64,000 nucleotides of DNA, taken from assembly GCF_014199335.1 (NCBI RefSeq), contig NZ_JACIJI010000001.1, forward strand, positions 868,001-932,000, given 5' to 3'. The translations under genes were made by a program, and so were the position numbers. Under the pieces are notes generated by a model. That model was not told where the DNA came from. It saw only the letters and a list, made by a program, of their open reading frames with translations, and searched no databases. The DNA comes from Stakelama sediminis (GTDB lineage Bacteria; Pseudomonadota; Alphaproteobacteria; Sphingomonadales; Sphingomonadaceae). Below, piece by piece: positions 42,908 to 51,495 of the stretch (the first letter of the stretch is position 1; each line of letters opens with the position of its first letter).

Positions 42908-42945
42908 TAAACGCAGGATATGCATGGTTTCGGAAACATAGCGCG

Positions 42946-44799
42946 ATGATGAAGATCAGCCTGCCTCTTTCCCTCAATCCGGGAACCCCCGGCGCTGCGC
43001 CCAAAACCGGCGGCAAGGGGGTAAAGGACTTTGCCCCTGCCCTTGCCGATGCAATCAAGGGTAGCGGCACCGCAAAGCGGGTTTCAGCCGACACGATTGT
43101 TGCTCAGGACAAGGCGCTTCCGGCGAAAGCACGCCTTCCTGATTCCAAACTCAAGACTACAGAAAAGACCACGCAAACGGCCGGTGGCGCAAAGCGGCAA
43201 ACCTCCGCCACGCCCGGCAAAATCTTGCCGGTTGCGAAAAATGCAAAAGGCGCCGACGCATCAGGCGAAGCCGACACGACCGCACAGGCACAGTCTGCCA
43301 CCGACACCAAAACATCCGCTCCCGTGTCGACTGCAAAAACGATAGTGACCGCCGACGATGCTTTGGATGCGACATCCCCAACGGTACCGAGTTTGACGGC
43401 GTCGGTCTCACATCAGGGCAGCCAGCCTGCAACGACACCCACAAAGCATCGCGCACAGCCGACCAGAGGTACAGCCGACGCAACGGTCACAATCACCGAT
43501 CCCACCGCCGCCGACATCGCCGATGGCAATGATGCGAACATGACGGCGCAGGCCGGACCTGACACCGGGACCGGCGATAAAGCCGTCGCACAGACTGCAA
43601 AGAAGGCTCCCGAAAAGAGCAAGACATCTGCATCGCGCCCGACAGCGACAGACAGCGCCGCCGCTGCCATCGTTGCAGCAGTCGCTTCGGATACGCCGGC
43701 AGCGAGCGGGGTCGCCCGTTCGGCTTCCGCAAAAGCCGATGATACCGGTCATGGAGACGGAGCATCGACGACAAAAGGGGATGCGCCGACACCCCGAAAG
43801 GTGGCTCCGACACTCGCCTTTGCCTGGCAGGCTCCGTTCAATCCGTCGGCGGGCACTACCCCCGCGACTGGTAATACCGCCGCCCCGGTCGCGCATGCGG
43901 CGCAGCCTGTAACCGGACAAGGTCCGGCACTTTCAAAGGACATCGGCAATACGGCGATTGCCGCCAATCAGCAGGCGACCGCTCAGGCACATACGCAGGC
44001 GGCTCCCCAACCGGACAAGCTTGAATCGCTGGCGCTCAAGGCAGCGATTCAATCCGCAACGCCGGTATCGGGCACCGCGTCGTCTGCGCCAACGCCCAGC
44101 GCCGCGCACACTGATATACTCGGCAAGTCGCCTGTCGATATTCAGTTCACGACAACCGCGCCACCACCCGCCGTCATCCGCGCGACACTTGCCATGACAT
44201 CCGCCCTGCCGGCACAATTCGCCGCGCAGCTCGCCGGTCAGAGCGCGACACGCCGAAACGTACCGCTGACACCCGCGAGCGATTCGTCCGGCGACGGTCA
44301 GATTTCCATGCTGCTGTCGCATGGTGCGGCCGCAGGGCAAACCACCGCCACCGCGCTTTCAGGTGCCACAGGCCAGGACGGCACCGCGCTCGACCTGAAA
44401 CAGCAGCAGGGCATGGAGCAGATGATCGACCGCATCGCCGCGCTGCGCGATGCCGGAAAGGGCGCGAACGACGCCCGCATCCGGCTGGCGCCCGATGCGC
44501 TTGGCAATGTGCAGGTGACGGTGCGTCACGACGGTGCGCAAACGCATGTGCACTTCACCACCGATACGCTGGCTGCCCGCACATTGTTGCACGACGCGCA
44601 GCCGCGCCTTGCCGAAATGGCGGACGCACGCGGCCTGAAACTCGGCAATACCACGGTCGATTCAGGCGCTGCCGGTCAGGGCTATCAATCGAATCAGCAG
44701 CAACCGCAAGGGCAGCAGCAACCGAATATCCGCAATTTCGCGCCAACATCGGCGGCCGATGATTCCGAATCCGGAATCGCCGACGCTCGAATCGCTTAA
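42946..44799 (+). CDS. fliK: Flagellar hook-length control protein FliK
   Basis: Measures hook length and switches export specificity. 617 residues: about 440 residues of Ala/Thr/Lys/Pro-rich unstructured sequence, then the compact FliK C-terminal domain (about 480-570) with DARIRLAPDALGNVQVTVRHDGAQTHVHFTTDTLAARTLLHDAQPRLAEMADARGLKL, ending in a Gln-rich tail. Contains a CGGCAAAATCTTGCCGGT copy at 43215-43232. Two ATGs in tandem at the start. Confidence 0.9.
   Translation: MMKISLPLSLNPGTPGAAPKTGGKGVKDFAPALADAIKGSGTAKRVSADTIVAQDKALPAKARLPDSKLKTTEKTTQTAGGAKRQTSATPGKILPVAKNAKGADASGEADTTAQAQSATDTKTSAPVSTAKTIVTADDALDATSPTVPSLTASVSHQGSQPATTPTKHRAQPTRGTADATVTITDPTAADIADGNDANMTAQAGPDTGTGDKAVAQTAKKAPEKSKTSASRPTATDSAAAAIVAAVASDTPAASGVARSASAKADDTGHGDGASTTKGDAPTPRKVAPTLAFAWQAPFNPSAGTTPATGNTAAPVAHAAQPVTGQGPALSKDIGNTAIAANQQATAQAHTQAAPQPDKLESLALKAAIQSATPVSGTASSAPTPSAAHTDILGKSPVDIQFTTTAPPPAVIRATLAMTSALPAQFAAQLAGQSATRRNVPLTPASDSSGDGQISMLLSHGAAAGQTTATALSGATGQDGTALDLKQQQGMEQMIDRIAALRDAGKGANDARIRLAPDALGNVQVTVRHDGAQTHVHFTTDTLAARTLLHDAQPRLAEMADARGLKLGNTTVDSGAAGQGYQSNQQQPQGQQQPNIRNFAPTSAADDSESGIADARIA
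43215..43232. promoter_or_regulatory. CGGCAA-N4-TTGCCG palindrome inside fliK
   Basis: CGGCAAAATCTTGCCGGT, 18 bases identical to 27254-27271 in the flgB/second-stator intergenic region. It lies about 300 bases downstream of the predicted fliK transcript start, within the variable, low-constraint part of the gene. Downstream activator sites are known for flagellar sigma-54 promoters in other bacteria. Confidence 0.5.
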
Positions 44800-44811
44800 C
44801 GGGGAACTGGA

Positions 44812-45462
44812 ATGAGTAAGAAAGACGACAAGGACGACGCTAAGGACGGCAAGAAGAAAAAGGGCGGCATGGGCAAGATGCTCCTGCTCGTCGGCGGCGT
44901 GCTGGTGCTTGGCGGCGGCGGAGCCGGAGCGGGTATTTACGCCGCCCAGTCCGGCCTGCTTGGCGGCGGCGGGGCAAAGGCCCATGCCGCCCCTGCCCCC
45001 GACGTGCCGCATCTGGTCCCCAAATCGGAAGAAAAACGCGCCTCGCTCGGCGGTGACGGCGACGGCGGCCATGGCGAAGGCGGCGGCGATTCAGGCGGCA
45101 GCCATGGCGGCCTGCCCACGCCCGCCGGTCAGGGCGGCGATAAATATGCCTCAAATTATTTTGTGATGGATAAAGAGTTCACGTCGAACCTTCTCGACAG
45201 CGTGCACTTCATCCAGGTCGGTCTGGCGGTCTCCACGCCCTATGACGACCGGGTGCTCGAAAACCTGAAAACTCATGAGATTGCAGTACGTTCCGCGATC
45301 CTGATGACGCTGGGCCAGACCGATGAGGATCAGGTTTTCTCAGTCGAGGGCAAGCGCAAACTGCAACAGCGACTGGTGAAAACCATCAATCAGGTGCTCC
45401 AGCAAAAAGAAGGATTCGGTGGCGTTAGTAACGTCTACTTTACCAATTTTGTTGTTCAGTGA
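44812..45462 (+). CDS. fliL: Flagellar basal body-associated protein FliL
   Basis: Stator-associated single-pass membrane protein. 216 residues: a lysine/aspartate-rich cytoplasmic tail (about 1-20), membrane helix MLLLVGGVLVLGGGGAGAGIYAA, an unusually long Gly/His/Asp-rich linker (about 72-100), and the conserved periplasmic domain (NYFVMDKEFTSNLLDSVHFIQVGLAVSTPYDDRVLENLKTHEIAVRSAIL, FSVEGKRKLQQRLVKTINQVL, VYFTNFVVQ). Confidence 0.95.
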   Translation: MSKKDDKDDAKDGKKKKGGMGKMLLLVGGVLVLGGGGAGAGIYAAQSGLLGGGGAKAHAAPAPDVPHLVPKSEEKRASLGGDGDGGHGEGGGDSGGSHGGLPTPAGQGGDKYASNYFVMDKEFTSNLLDSVHFIQVGLAVSTPYDDRVLENLKTHEIAVRSAILMTLGQTDEDQVFSVEGKRKLQQRLVKTINQVLQQKEGFGGVSNVYFTNFVVQ

Positions 45463-45468
45463 ACTTGC

Positions 45469-46434
45469 ATGGTTAACGCTGATTCACCAGAAGCCCCGCA
45501 GGAGCGGCAGGACAGGCGCGAACGCACACGGGGCACCGTGGGCGTCGGCCACGCGCCACTGTTTGGCGACCCGAATCGTAATCCGTTCGGGGATCTGCAC
45601 ACGTTGCAGCACCTGTCCGCGCGTCTGGCGCGGTCGCTGCGCGGGGTATTCGAACCGTTGCAGCACAAAGCACTGCGAAGCTGGGCGGAGCCGGTCAGCG
45701 TACAACGTTTTGCCGATTACCGGGTGGAGCGCGGCGACGGGCTGACCGCCTGGCTTCCCATGGAGATACAGCCGACAGGCGGGCATGCCCTGCTGGTGAT
45801 GGACGGTCGCTTCGTGCTTGAACTGCTCGACCTGTTCTTCGGCGGCAACGGCGAAGCGCCGCACAACCTGCCCGGTGAATTTTCTCCGTCCGCCGAAGCA
45901 ATGGTGCAGCGGCTGGCGACGATGATGCTCGATTCGCTCCACAATGCGTGGGAGCCGATCGCCCGCCTCACCTTCGATCCGCGCCATGTCGAGATCAATC
46001 CGGCCATGTTCTCCTCGCTCGACGGCGACGATCCGATGGTCGTCACCCGCTTCGGGCTGGCGGGCGACAAGGAAGATCCGGTCTTCATCGACATCATCTA
46101 TCCGGTTGCCGACCTGAAACCGCATGCGCCGTCGCTGACCGCCAAGGTACATGGCCGCACGGCAGAGGCCGATCCGAAATGGCAGCATAATCTGACCCGC
46201 TCGACCATGAGCGTGAAATTCCCCGTCCGGTCGGTGCTTGCCGAGCCGGTGGTGTCGCTGGGCAAATTGATGGAGCTGAAGGAAGGGGACGTCCTGCCGA
46301 TCAGCTTCGGCACCTATGTCCCTGTCATGGTCGGTCGCAACCGGCTGGGCACCGGCACCGTCGGCACCGCCAACGGACGCGCGGCAATCAGGCTCCACAG
46401 CCTCGAACGAATTGAAGAAGAGGACTTCCAATGA
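45469..46434 (+). CDS. fliM: Flagellar motor switch protein FliM without the N-terminal CheY-binding motif
   Basis: C-ring component between FliG and FliN. 321 residues. The CheC-like middle domain begins around residue 35 (LQHLSARLARSLRGVFEPLQ) and keeps the GGNG loop (LDLFFGGNGE); the C-terminal SpoA domain is VRSVLAEPVVSLGKLMELKEGDVLPIS. The usual N-terminal LSQxEIDAL peptide that binds phosphorylated CheY is absent: the first 34 residues are MVNADSPEAPQERQDRRERT and more charged sequence. No upstream in-frame extension is possible, because fliL ends six bases before. Confidence 0.92.
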   Translation: MVNADSPEAPQERQDRRERTRGTVGVGHAPLFGDPNRNPFGDLHTLQHLSARLARSLRGVFEPLQHKALRSWAEPVSVQRFADYRVERGDGLTAWLPMEIQPTGGHALLVMDGRFVLELLDLFFGGNGEAPHNLPGEFSPSAEAMVQRLATMMLDSLHNAWEPIARLTFDPRHVEINPAMFSSLDGDDPMVVTRFGLAGDKEDPVFIDIIYPVADLKPHAPSLTAKVHGRTAEADPKWQHNLTRSTMSVKFPVRSVLAEPVVSLGKLMELKEGDVLPISFGTYVPVMVGRNRLGTGTVGTANGRAAIRLHSLERIEEEDFQ

Positions 46435-46733
46435 ACGATATGACGAACGGCGGCCTGCCCGTGGACGGAGCTGTCGCGGCCAATTTCCGGCTGCTTCAGG
46501 ACGTCGATGTGAAGCTGACGGTAGAGATCGGCTCGACCGAACTCACGCTGCGCGAACTGCTGGCGCTGGGGGAATCGAGCGTGATCGAACTCGACCGCGC
46601 GGCCAATGAACTGCTCGACGTGTTCGTCAACGGCACGCTGATCGGCCGTGGCGAGGTCGTCACCGTCGGCGAACGTTTCGGAGTGCGCATGACCGAACTG
46701 GTCAGCCCGGAAAAGCGGGTCGCTGGCAAATGA
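46431..46733 (+). CDS. fliN: Flagellar motor switch protein FliN
   Basis: SpoA-domain C-ring protein. 100 residues; the domain is LQDVDVKLTVEIGSTELTLRELLALGESSVIELDRAANELLDVFVNGTLIGRGEVVTVGERFGVRMTEL, nearly the whole protein. ATGA overlap with fliM and overlap with fliO. Confidence 0.95.
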   Translation: MNDMTNGGLPVDGAVAANFRLLQDVDVKLTVEIGSTELTLRELLALGESSVIELDRAANELLDVFVNGTLIGRGEVVTVGERFGVRMTELVSPEKRVAGK

Positions 46734-46984
46734 TGTGGGCTTATGTCCTGAAACTGGTGATCCTGCTGCCGCTGGTCTGCGGTCTGCTGATCGCCTGCCT
46801 GTGGGCATGGCGCAAGCTTGAGGCACGCCTGCCCGGCAATCAGGGCGAGAAACTGATCCATGTCCGCGAAACCATGATGGTCGGCACCGGCACTCGTCTG
46901 GCGGTCATCGAATTCGAAGGAAAGCGCCTGCTCGTCTCGGTCAGCCGGGGTGGAGTCACGCTGATCGACAAGGCAGGGCAATGA
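46730..46984 (+). CDS. fliO: Flagellar biosynthesis protein FliO
   Basis: Scaffold for FliP ring assembly. 84 residues: one membrane helix ([23 protein letters not shown]) and a short cytoplasmic part with [38 protein letters not shown], the FliO pattern. Size and place between fliN and fliP support it. Confidence 0.85.
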   Translation: MMWAYVLKLVILLPLVCGLLIACLWAWRKLEARLPGNQGEKLIHVRETMMVGTGTRLAVIEFEGKRLLVSVSRGGVTLIDKAGQ

Positions 46985-47775
46985 CGATTTCGTTTCCGCC
47001 CCGGCGCATCCTCTTCGCGCTGGGCGCCATTCTGATTGCCCTGATCCTCGCACATCCTGCGTTCGCACAGACCGCACCTGCGGCAACGCCGGGCACGGGC
47101 GACGCGATCGACCGTGCGCTGGGCGACCTTGGCGGCGGCAATGCCCCGCTCAGCCTGTCGCTGCAAATCCTCATCATCATGGGGCTGCTCACGGTTCTGC
47201 CGGGCATTCTGCTGATGATGACCAGCTTCACCCGCATCGTCATCGTGCTGGCGGTGCTGCGTCAGGCGCTGGGCCTGCAACAGACACCGCCCAATCAGGT
47301 GCTGATCGGTCTGTCGCTGTTCCTCAGCTTCTTCGTGATGGCGCCGACCATCAACCAGATCAACCAGACCGCGATCCAGCCCTATGCCGCGGGCAAGATC
47401 GGCGCGACCGAGATGATCAAGCAGGGCGGCCGTCCGCTGCACGCCTTCATGATCAAGCAGACGCGCACCCGCGACCTCACCATGTTCGCGGAAATGGCCA
47501 AGAGCGGTCCCTATGCCCGCCCCGAAGACGTGCCCTATTCGGTACTGCTTCCCGCTTTCGTCACCAGCGAGCTGAAAACCGCATTCCAGATCGGTTTCCT
47601 GATCTTCCTGCCGTTCATCGTCATCGACCTCGTCGTCGCGACCGTGCTGATGTCGCTCGGCATGATGATGTTGTCGCCGACGATCATATCGCTGCCGTTC
47701 AAGCTGTTACTGTTCGTGCTGGTCGACGGCTGGGCACTGACCATGGGCAGCCTCGCCAACAGCTTCGTCACCTAG
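46981..47775 (+). CDS. fliP: Flagellar export gate protein FliP
   Basis: Core of the export gate. 264 residues with a cleavable signal peptide ([14 protein letters not shown]) and the conserved [60 protein letters not shown] and [29 protein letters not shown] segments (given in runs). Overlaps fliO. Confidence 0.97.
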   Translation: MTISFPPRRILFALGAILIALILAHPAFAQTAPAATPGTGDAIDRALGDLGGGNAPLSLSLQILIIMGLLTVLPGILLMMTSFTRIVIVLAVLRQALGLQQTPPNQVLIGLSLFLSFFVMAPTINQINQTAIQPYAAGKIGATEMIKQGGRPLHAFMIKQTRTRDLTMFAEMAKSGPYARPEDVPYSVLLPAFVTSELKTAFQIGFLIFLPFIVIDLVVATVLMSLGMMMLSPTIISLPFKLLLFVLVDGWALTMGSLANSFVT

Positions 47776-47827
47776 CCGAACCCTACCACCACCGCTTTCT
47801 TCTCAATCCCGACCCGGAATTTGCATC

Positions 47828-48097
47828 ATGGACGCCGATTATTTCCTCTCCGTCGCCAGACAGGCCCTGTGGGTGCTGGCGCTGGTGTCTGCGCCGGTGC
47901 TGATCCCGGCGCTGCTGTCGGGCCTGATTCTCGGCATGATCCAGGCGGCAACCTCGATCAACGAACAAACGCTGAGCTTCGTACCGAAACTGATCGTCGT
48001 CGCCATCTCGCTGGTCATTTTCGGCGGCATGATGTTCGGTCTTCTGAGCGATTTCACGGTGCAGATTTTCAACCGTATCCCCGACCTTGTGAAATAG
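47828..48097 (+). CDS. fliQ: Flagellar export gate protein FliQ
   Basis: Two-helix gate subunit, 89 residues: ALWVLALVSAPVLIPALLSGLILGMIQAATSINEQTLSFVPKLIVVAISLVIFG covers both helices and the conserved central loop QAATSINEQTLSFVPK. Fifty-two bases after fliP, three before fliR. Confidence 0.95.
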   Translation: MDADYFLSVARQALWVLALVSAPVLIPALLSGLILGMIQAATSINEQTLSFVPKLIVVAISLVIFGGMMFGLLSDFTVQIFNRIPDLVK

Positions 48098-48100
48098 CCG

Positions 48101-48871
48101 ATGCTGGGTTTCGGCGTCTCGATCGAGCCACAGCTCTGGACGCTCATCTTCACGATGGTGCGCGTCGGCGCCGCCTTTATCGCGGCGCCGGTATTCGGTG
48201 CGATAACCGTGCCGCTGCCCGTGCGCATCACGCTCTCCGGCGCAATCGCGGTCCTCGCGATGAACGTCGCGCATATTCATCCGCCCGAGCAGGTCTTCTC
48301 GCTTGTCACCTTCCTGTCGGTGGCGGGGGAAGCGCTGATCGGTCTCGCGCTCGGCTTTATCCTGCAAATCGCCTTTGCTGCGCCGATGGTGGCGAGTGAG
48401 GCGATCGGCATCACCATGGGGCTTGGCTTCGCGACAATGATGGACCCGCAGCGCGGTGCCTCGACGCCTGCGCTCGGCAATTTCCTGTCGATTCTGCTGA
48501 CGCTGCTGTTCCTGTCGGTGAACGGCCATCTGATCCTCGTTCAACTGATCGTCAAAAGCTACACGCTGCTTCCTCCGGGCGCATGGCTGGGTGCCGAACA
48601 GCTCAAGAATATCGCGTTTTTCGGCGGCTATGCGTTCATGGCCGGACTGATGCTGGCGCTGCCGGTCGGCTTTCTGCTGCTGTGCCTCAATCTGGTCGTC
48701 GGCATGGTGTCGCGCTCCGCACCTGCCCTCAATTTGTTCGCGGTCGGCCTTCCCGCCAGCCTGATGGTCGGGGTGATTGCACTGTTCGTCGCGATGCCGG
48801 CGATGAGTGACTATATGTTCATCATTATCCGCGACGGCCTGGACGCGACACAAAGGCTGGTACTGGGATAA
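48101..48871 (+). CDS. fliR: Flagellar export gate protein FliR
   Basis: Single-copy gate subunit, 256 residues, about six membrane helices: LWTLIFTMVRVGAAFIAAPVFGAITVP, EALIGLALGFILQIAFAAPMVASEAIG, and PALNLFAVGLPASLMVGVIALFVAMPA near the end. Stop and flhB start share one base. Confidence 0.95.
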   Translation: MLGFGVSIEPQLWTLIFTMVRVGAAFIAAPVFGAITVPLPVRITLSGAIAVLAMNVAHIHPPEQVFSLVTFLSVAGEALIGLALGFILQIAFAAPMVASEAIGITMGLGFATMMDPQRGASTPALGNFLSILLTLLFLSVNGHLILVQLIVKSYTLLPPGAWLGAEQLKNIAFFGGYAFMAGLMLALPVGFLLLCLNLVVGMVSRSAPALNLFAVGLPASLMVGVIALFVAMPAMSDYMFIIIRDGLDATQRLVLG

Positions 48872-49998
48872 TGTCGGAAAGCGGTCAGGACAAAACAGAA
48901 GCCCCGACAGCCAAGCGCCTCAAAAAGGCGCGGGACGAGGGCAATATCCTGCGCTCCAAGGACTTCGCGGCGGCGATCGTCGTGTTGTTCGGGTGTGGCT
49001 GGATTGCGATGTTCGGCGGCTCGATGGTTCGCGCGGTGCAGGGCATAATGGCCGCCAGCCTGACCTTCGGCCGCGCCGATGTTGACGATTTCGAACCGAT
49101 GCGCCCGCTGATCGAGGCGGGAACCCGCCTCTTCGTCCCGATGGGCACGTTGCTGGCGCTGGTGTTCCTTGCCGCGATCCTCAGCCAGGTCGGACTGGGC
49201 GCGTTCAGCTTCAACGCGAAGCTGCTCGCACCAAAGCCGTCACGCATCAATCCCGCTTCCGGGATCAAGCGTATTTTCGGCCCGCAGGGCTGGATCGAAA
49301 TGGGCAAGTCGCTGCTGAAGGTCATCCTGCTCGGCAGCATCGGCTATGTCCTGCTCAGTCAGGCCGCGCACCATTCGATGGGGCTGCTCTCCTCTGATCT
49401 GGAGGGCGCGGTCGGCGTTCTGAGCAGCGACTTCACCATCCTTTTGTTCGCCATGGCGGCGGGACTTGCGGCCATCGCCGCGATCGACGTGCCGATCGCC
49501 GCCTATCGCCTGAAAAACAAGCTGATGATGACCAAGCAGGAAGTGCGCGACGAGCACAAGGAAAGCGAAGGCTCGCCCGAATCGAAACAGGCCATTCGCG
49601 GCAAGCAGCGCGAGGTGATGAAACGCTCCTTCCGCAAGGCGGTGGCAGAGGCGCATGTCGTGCTTACCAACCCGACCCATTTCGCAGTGGCGCTGCGCTA
49701 TCAGACGGGCCGCGATCAGGTGCCGGTGGTGGTGGCAAAGGGCCGCGGCGAAACCGCGTTTGCCATTCGTGAGCTGGCGAAGGAGCTGGAGATCACGACG
49801 CTGGAATCGCCCGCGCTCGCCCGTGCGGTTTATTATACCAGCCGCGAAGGACAGGAAATTCGCGACGACCTGTATCGTTCGATCGCAACCGTTCTTGCCT
49901 TTGTTTTCAACGTCAATGCGCAGGCCGGCGGCACCTTGCCGCATATCGACGTTCCGGCAACCGCTCGTTTCGACGAAAATGGTCGTCAGATGTCGTAA
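48871..49998 (+). CDS. flhB: Flagellar export switch protein FlhB
   Basis: Substrate-specificity switch. 375 residues: N-terminal EKTEAPTAKRLKKARDEG-like sequence (KTEAPTAKRLKKARDEG), four membrane helices and a cytoplasmic domain with the autocleavage site Asn267-Pro268-Thr269-His270 (VVLTNPTHFAVALRY). The TAA stop forms part of the candidate -35 box of the fliD promoter. Confidence 0.97.
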   Translation: MSESGQDKTEAPTAKRLKKARDEGNILRSKDFAAAIVVLFGCGWIAMFGGSMVRAVQGIMAASLTFGRADVDDFEPMRPLIEAGTRLFVPMGTLLALVFLAAILSQVGLGAFSFNAKLLAPKPSRINPASGIKRIFGPQGWIEMGKSLLKVILLGSIGYVLLSQAAHHSMGLLSSDLEGAVGVLSSDFTILLFAMAAGLAAIAAIDVPIAAYRLKNKLMMTKQEVRDEHKESEGSPESKQAIRGKQREVMKRSFRKAVAEAHVVLTNPTHFAVALRYQTGRDQVPVVVAKGRGETAFAIRELAKELEITTLESPALARAVYYTSREGQEIRDDLYRSIATVLAFVFNVNAQAGGTLPHIDVPATARFDENGRQMS

Positions 49999-50022
49999 AG
50001 ATTTGGGCTGTACGGTCGTTTG
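49996..50022 (+). promoter_or_regulatory. Candidate FliA (sigma-28) promoter of fliD
   Basis: TAAAGATT, 11 bases, GTCGTTTG. Same architecture as at flgM (TAAAGCTT-N11-GTCGTT) and fliC. The -35 begins with the flhB stop codon. The fliD ATG is 23 bases downstream. Confidence 0.6.
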
Positions 50023-50044
50023 ATGGGGAAGAAGGGAAACACGC

Positions 50045-51490
50045 ATGGCCGTTGAGTCGATCGCCAAAACACTGGGTACCGGTTCGGGGATCGACACGAC
50101 CGCGCTGGTCGATCAGCTCGTTACTGCGCAGTTCGATGCGAAAAACACCCAGCTCAGCAATCAGTCGGACGCGCTCGATACCAAGATTTCGGCCGTTTCC
50201 GATATCAAGAGCGCAATCAGCAGCTTCAACACCGCGCTCAAACAACTGGTCAAGGGCGGCACGCTCAATACCCAGCCGACGAGCAGCAACACCGGCATTG
50301 TGACTGCCAAGGCGACCAGCGGTTCGACCGCGAACCTGTCCGGCCTTTCGGCATCGATTCAGGTGCAGCAACTTGCTGCATCGCAGGTTGCCAACACCAC
50401 GCCCTTTGCCGACAGCACCAGCGCGATCGGCACCGGCACGCTGACCATCACACTGGGCACGGCCAGCGTTTCCAACGGTCAGATGACCAGCTTCACCGCA
50501 GGCAGCGGCACGCCGGTCAACATCACCATCGACAGCACCAACAACAGCCTCGACGGTATTGCCAAGGCCATCAATGCTGCCGGAGCAGGGGTTACGGCCA
50601 GCGTGCTGAGCGACTCCGACGGTGCGCGGCTCGTACTGAAAAGCGCCACCGGCGCGGATCAGGCATTCACCCTCTCCGCCACCGAAGACAGCAGCGCTCC
50701 CGGCCTGTCGGCGCTCGATGTCGGCGTCGGTGCCGGCAACACCACCATCGGCACCGCCGCACAGGATGCGGTCGTCGCGGTCGATGGCGTTTCGGTCAAA
50801 CGCTCCAGCAATCAGATCAGCGACCTGATCGACGGCGTTACCCTCAACCTCGTTTCGGCCAGCCCCGGCACCACCGTCCAGATCGGCAGCCAGGCCCAGA
50901 CCGACAATCTGCGCAATGCGGTCAATGATTTTGTCGACACCTATAATCAGGTGATGTCGACGTTGCAGACCGATACCGATTCAAAAACGGGGCCGCTGAG
51001 CACCGACACGGCGGCACGCGCCCTGCAATCGGCGCTGTCGCAACTGACGCTGACCAACCTCGTCAATGACGAACCCAGCGGCTCACCGCAGACGCTGGCG
51101 GAAATCGGGATATCCACCAATCGTGACGGTTCGCTGAGCGTCAACACCGATCAACTCGATTCCGCGCTCAGCAACTTCCCGCGTGCGGTGGAAAAGATGT
51201 TTTCCCCCGGCCTGCTGTCCACCGGGGACGGCTTGTCGGCGGCGCTCGATTCGATCACCACCCGCGCGACCAGCGTGGTGTACGGTCTTGGTGCCAGTGC
51301 AGCGTCCTATACCACGCAGAAGCAGCATATCACGGATGAACAGACTCAGGCGGCAAGCGATGCCGATGCGATGCGCACGCGCCTGACCCAGCAATTCGCC
51401 AGCATGGATTCAAAGGTTGCTGCGTATAAATCGACGCAGACCTTCCTTACCCAGCAAATCAACGCCTGGAATTCGAGCAGTAACGGCTAA
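50045..51490 (+). CDS. fliD: Filament cap protein FliD
   Basis: Caps the filament and folds incoming flagellin. 481 residues: N-terminal GTGSGIDTTALVDQLVTAQFDAKNTQLSNQSDALDTKISAVSDIKSAISSFNTALKQL (FliD_N coiled part), hydrophilic middle, and C-terminal FliD_C with RNAVNDFVDTYNQVMSTLQTDT and AMRTRLTQQFASMDSKVAAYKSTQTFLTQQINAW. Followed by fliS after five bases. Confidence 0.95.
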   Translation: MAVESIAKTLGTGSGIDTTALVDQLVTAQFDAKNTQLSNQSDALDTKISAVSDIKSAISSFNTALKQLVKGGTLNTQPTSSNTGIVTAKATSGSTANLSGLSASIQVQQLAASQVANTTPFADSTSAIGTGTLTITLGTASVSNGQMTSFTAGSGTPVNITIDSTNNSLDGIAKAINAAGAGVTASVLSDSDGARLVLKSATGADQAFTLSATEDSSAPGLSALDVGVGAGNTTIGTAAQDAVVAVDGVSVKRSSNQISDLIDGVTLNLVSASPGTTVQIGSQAQTDNLRNAVNDFVDTYNQVMSTLQTDTDSKTGPLSTDTAARALQSALSQLTLTNLVNDEPSGSPQTLAEIGISTNRDGSLSVNTDQLDSALSNFPRAVEKMFSPGLLSTGDGLSAALDSITTRATSVVYGLGASAASYTTQKQHITDEQTQAASDADAMRTRLTQQFASMDSKVAAYKSTQTFLTQQINAWNSSSNG

Positions 51491-51495
51491 CGTCA

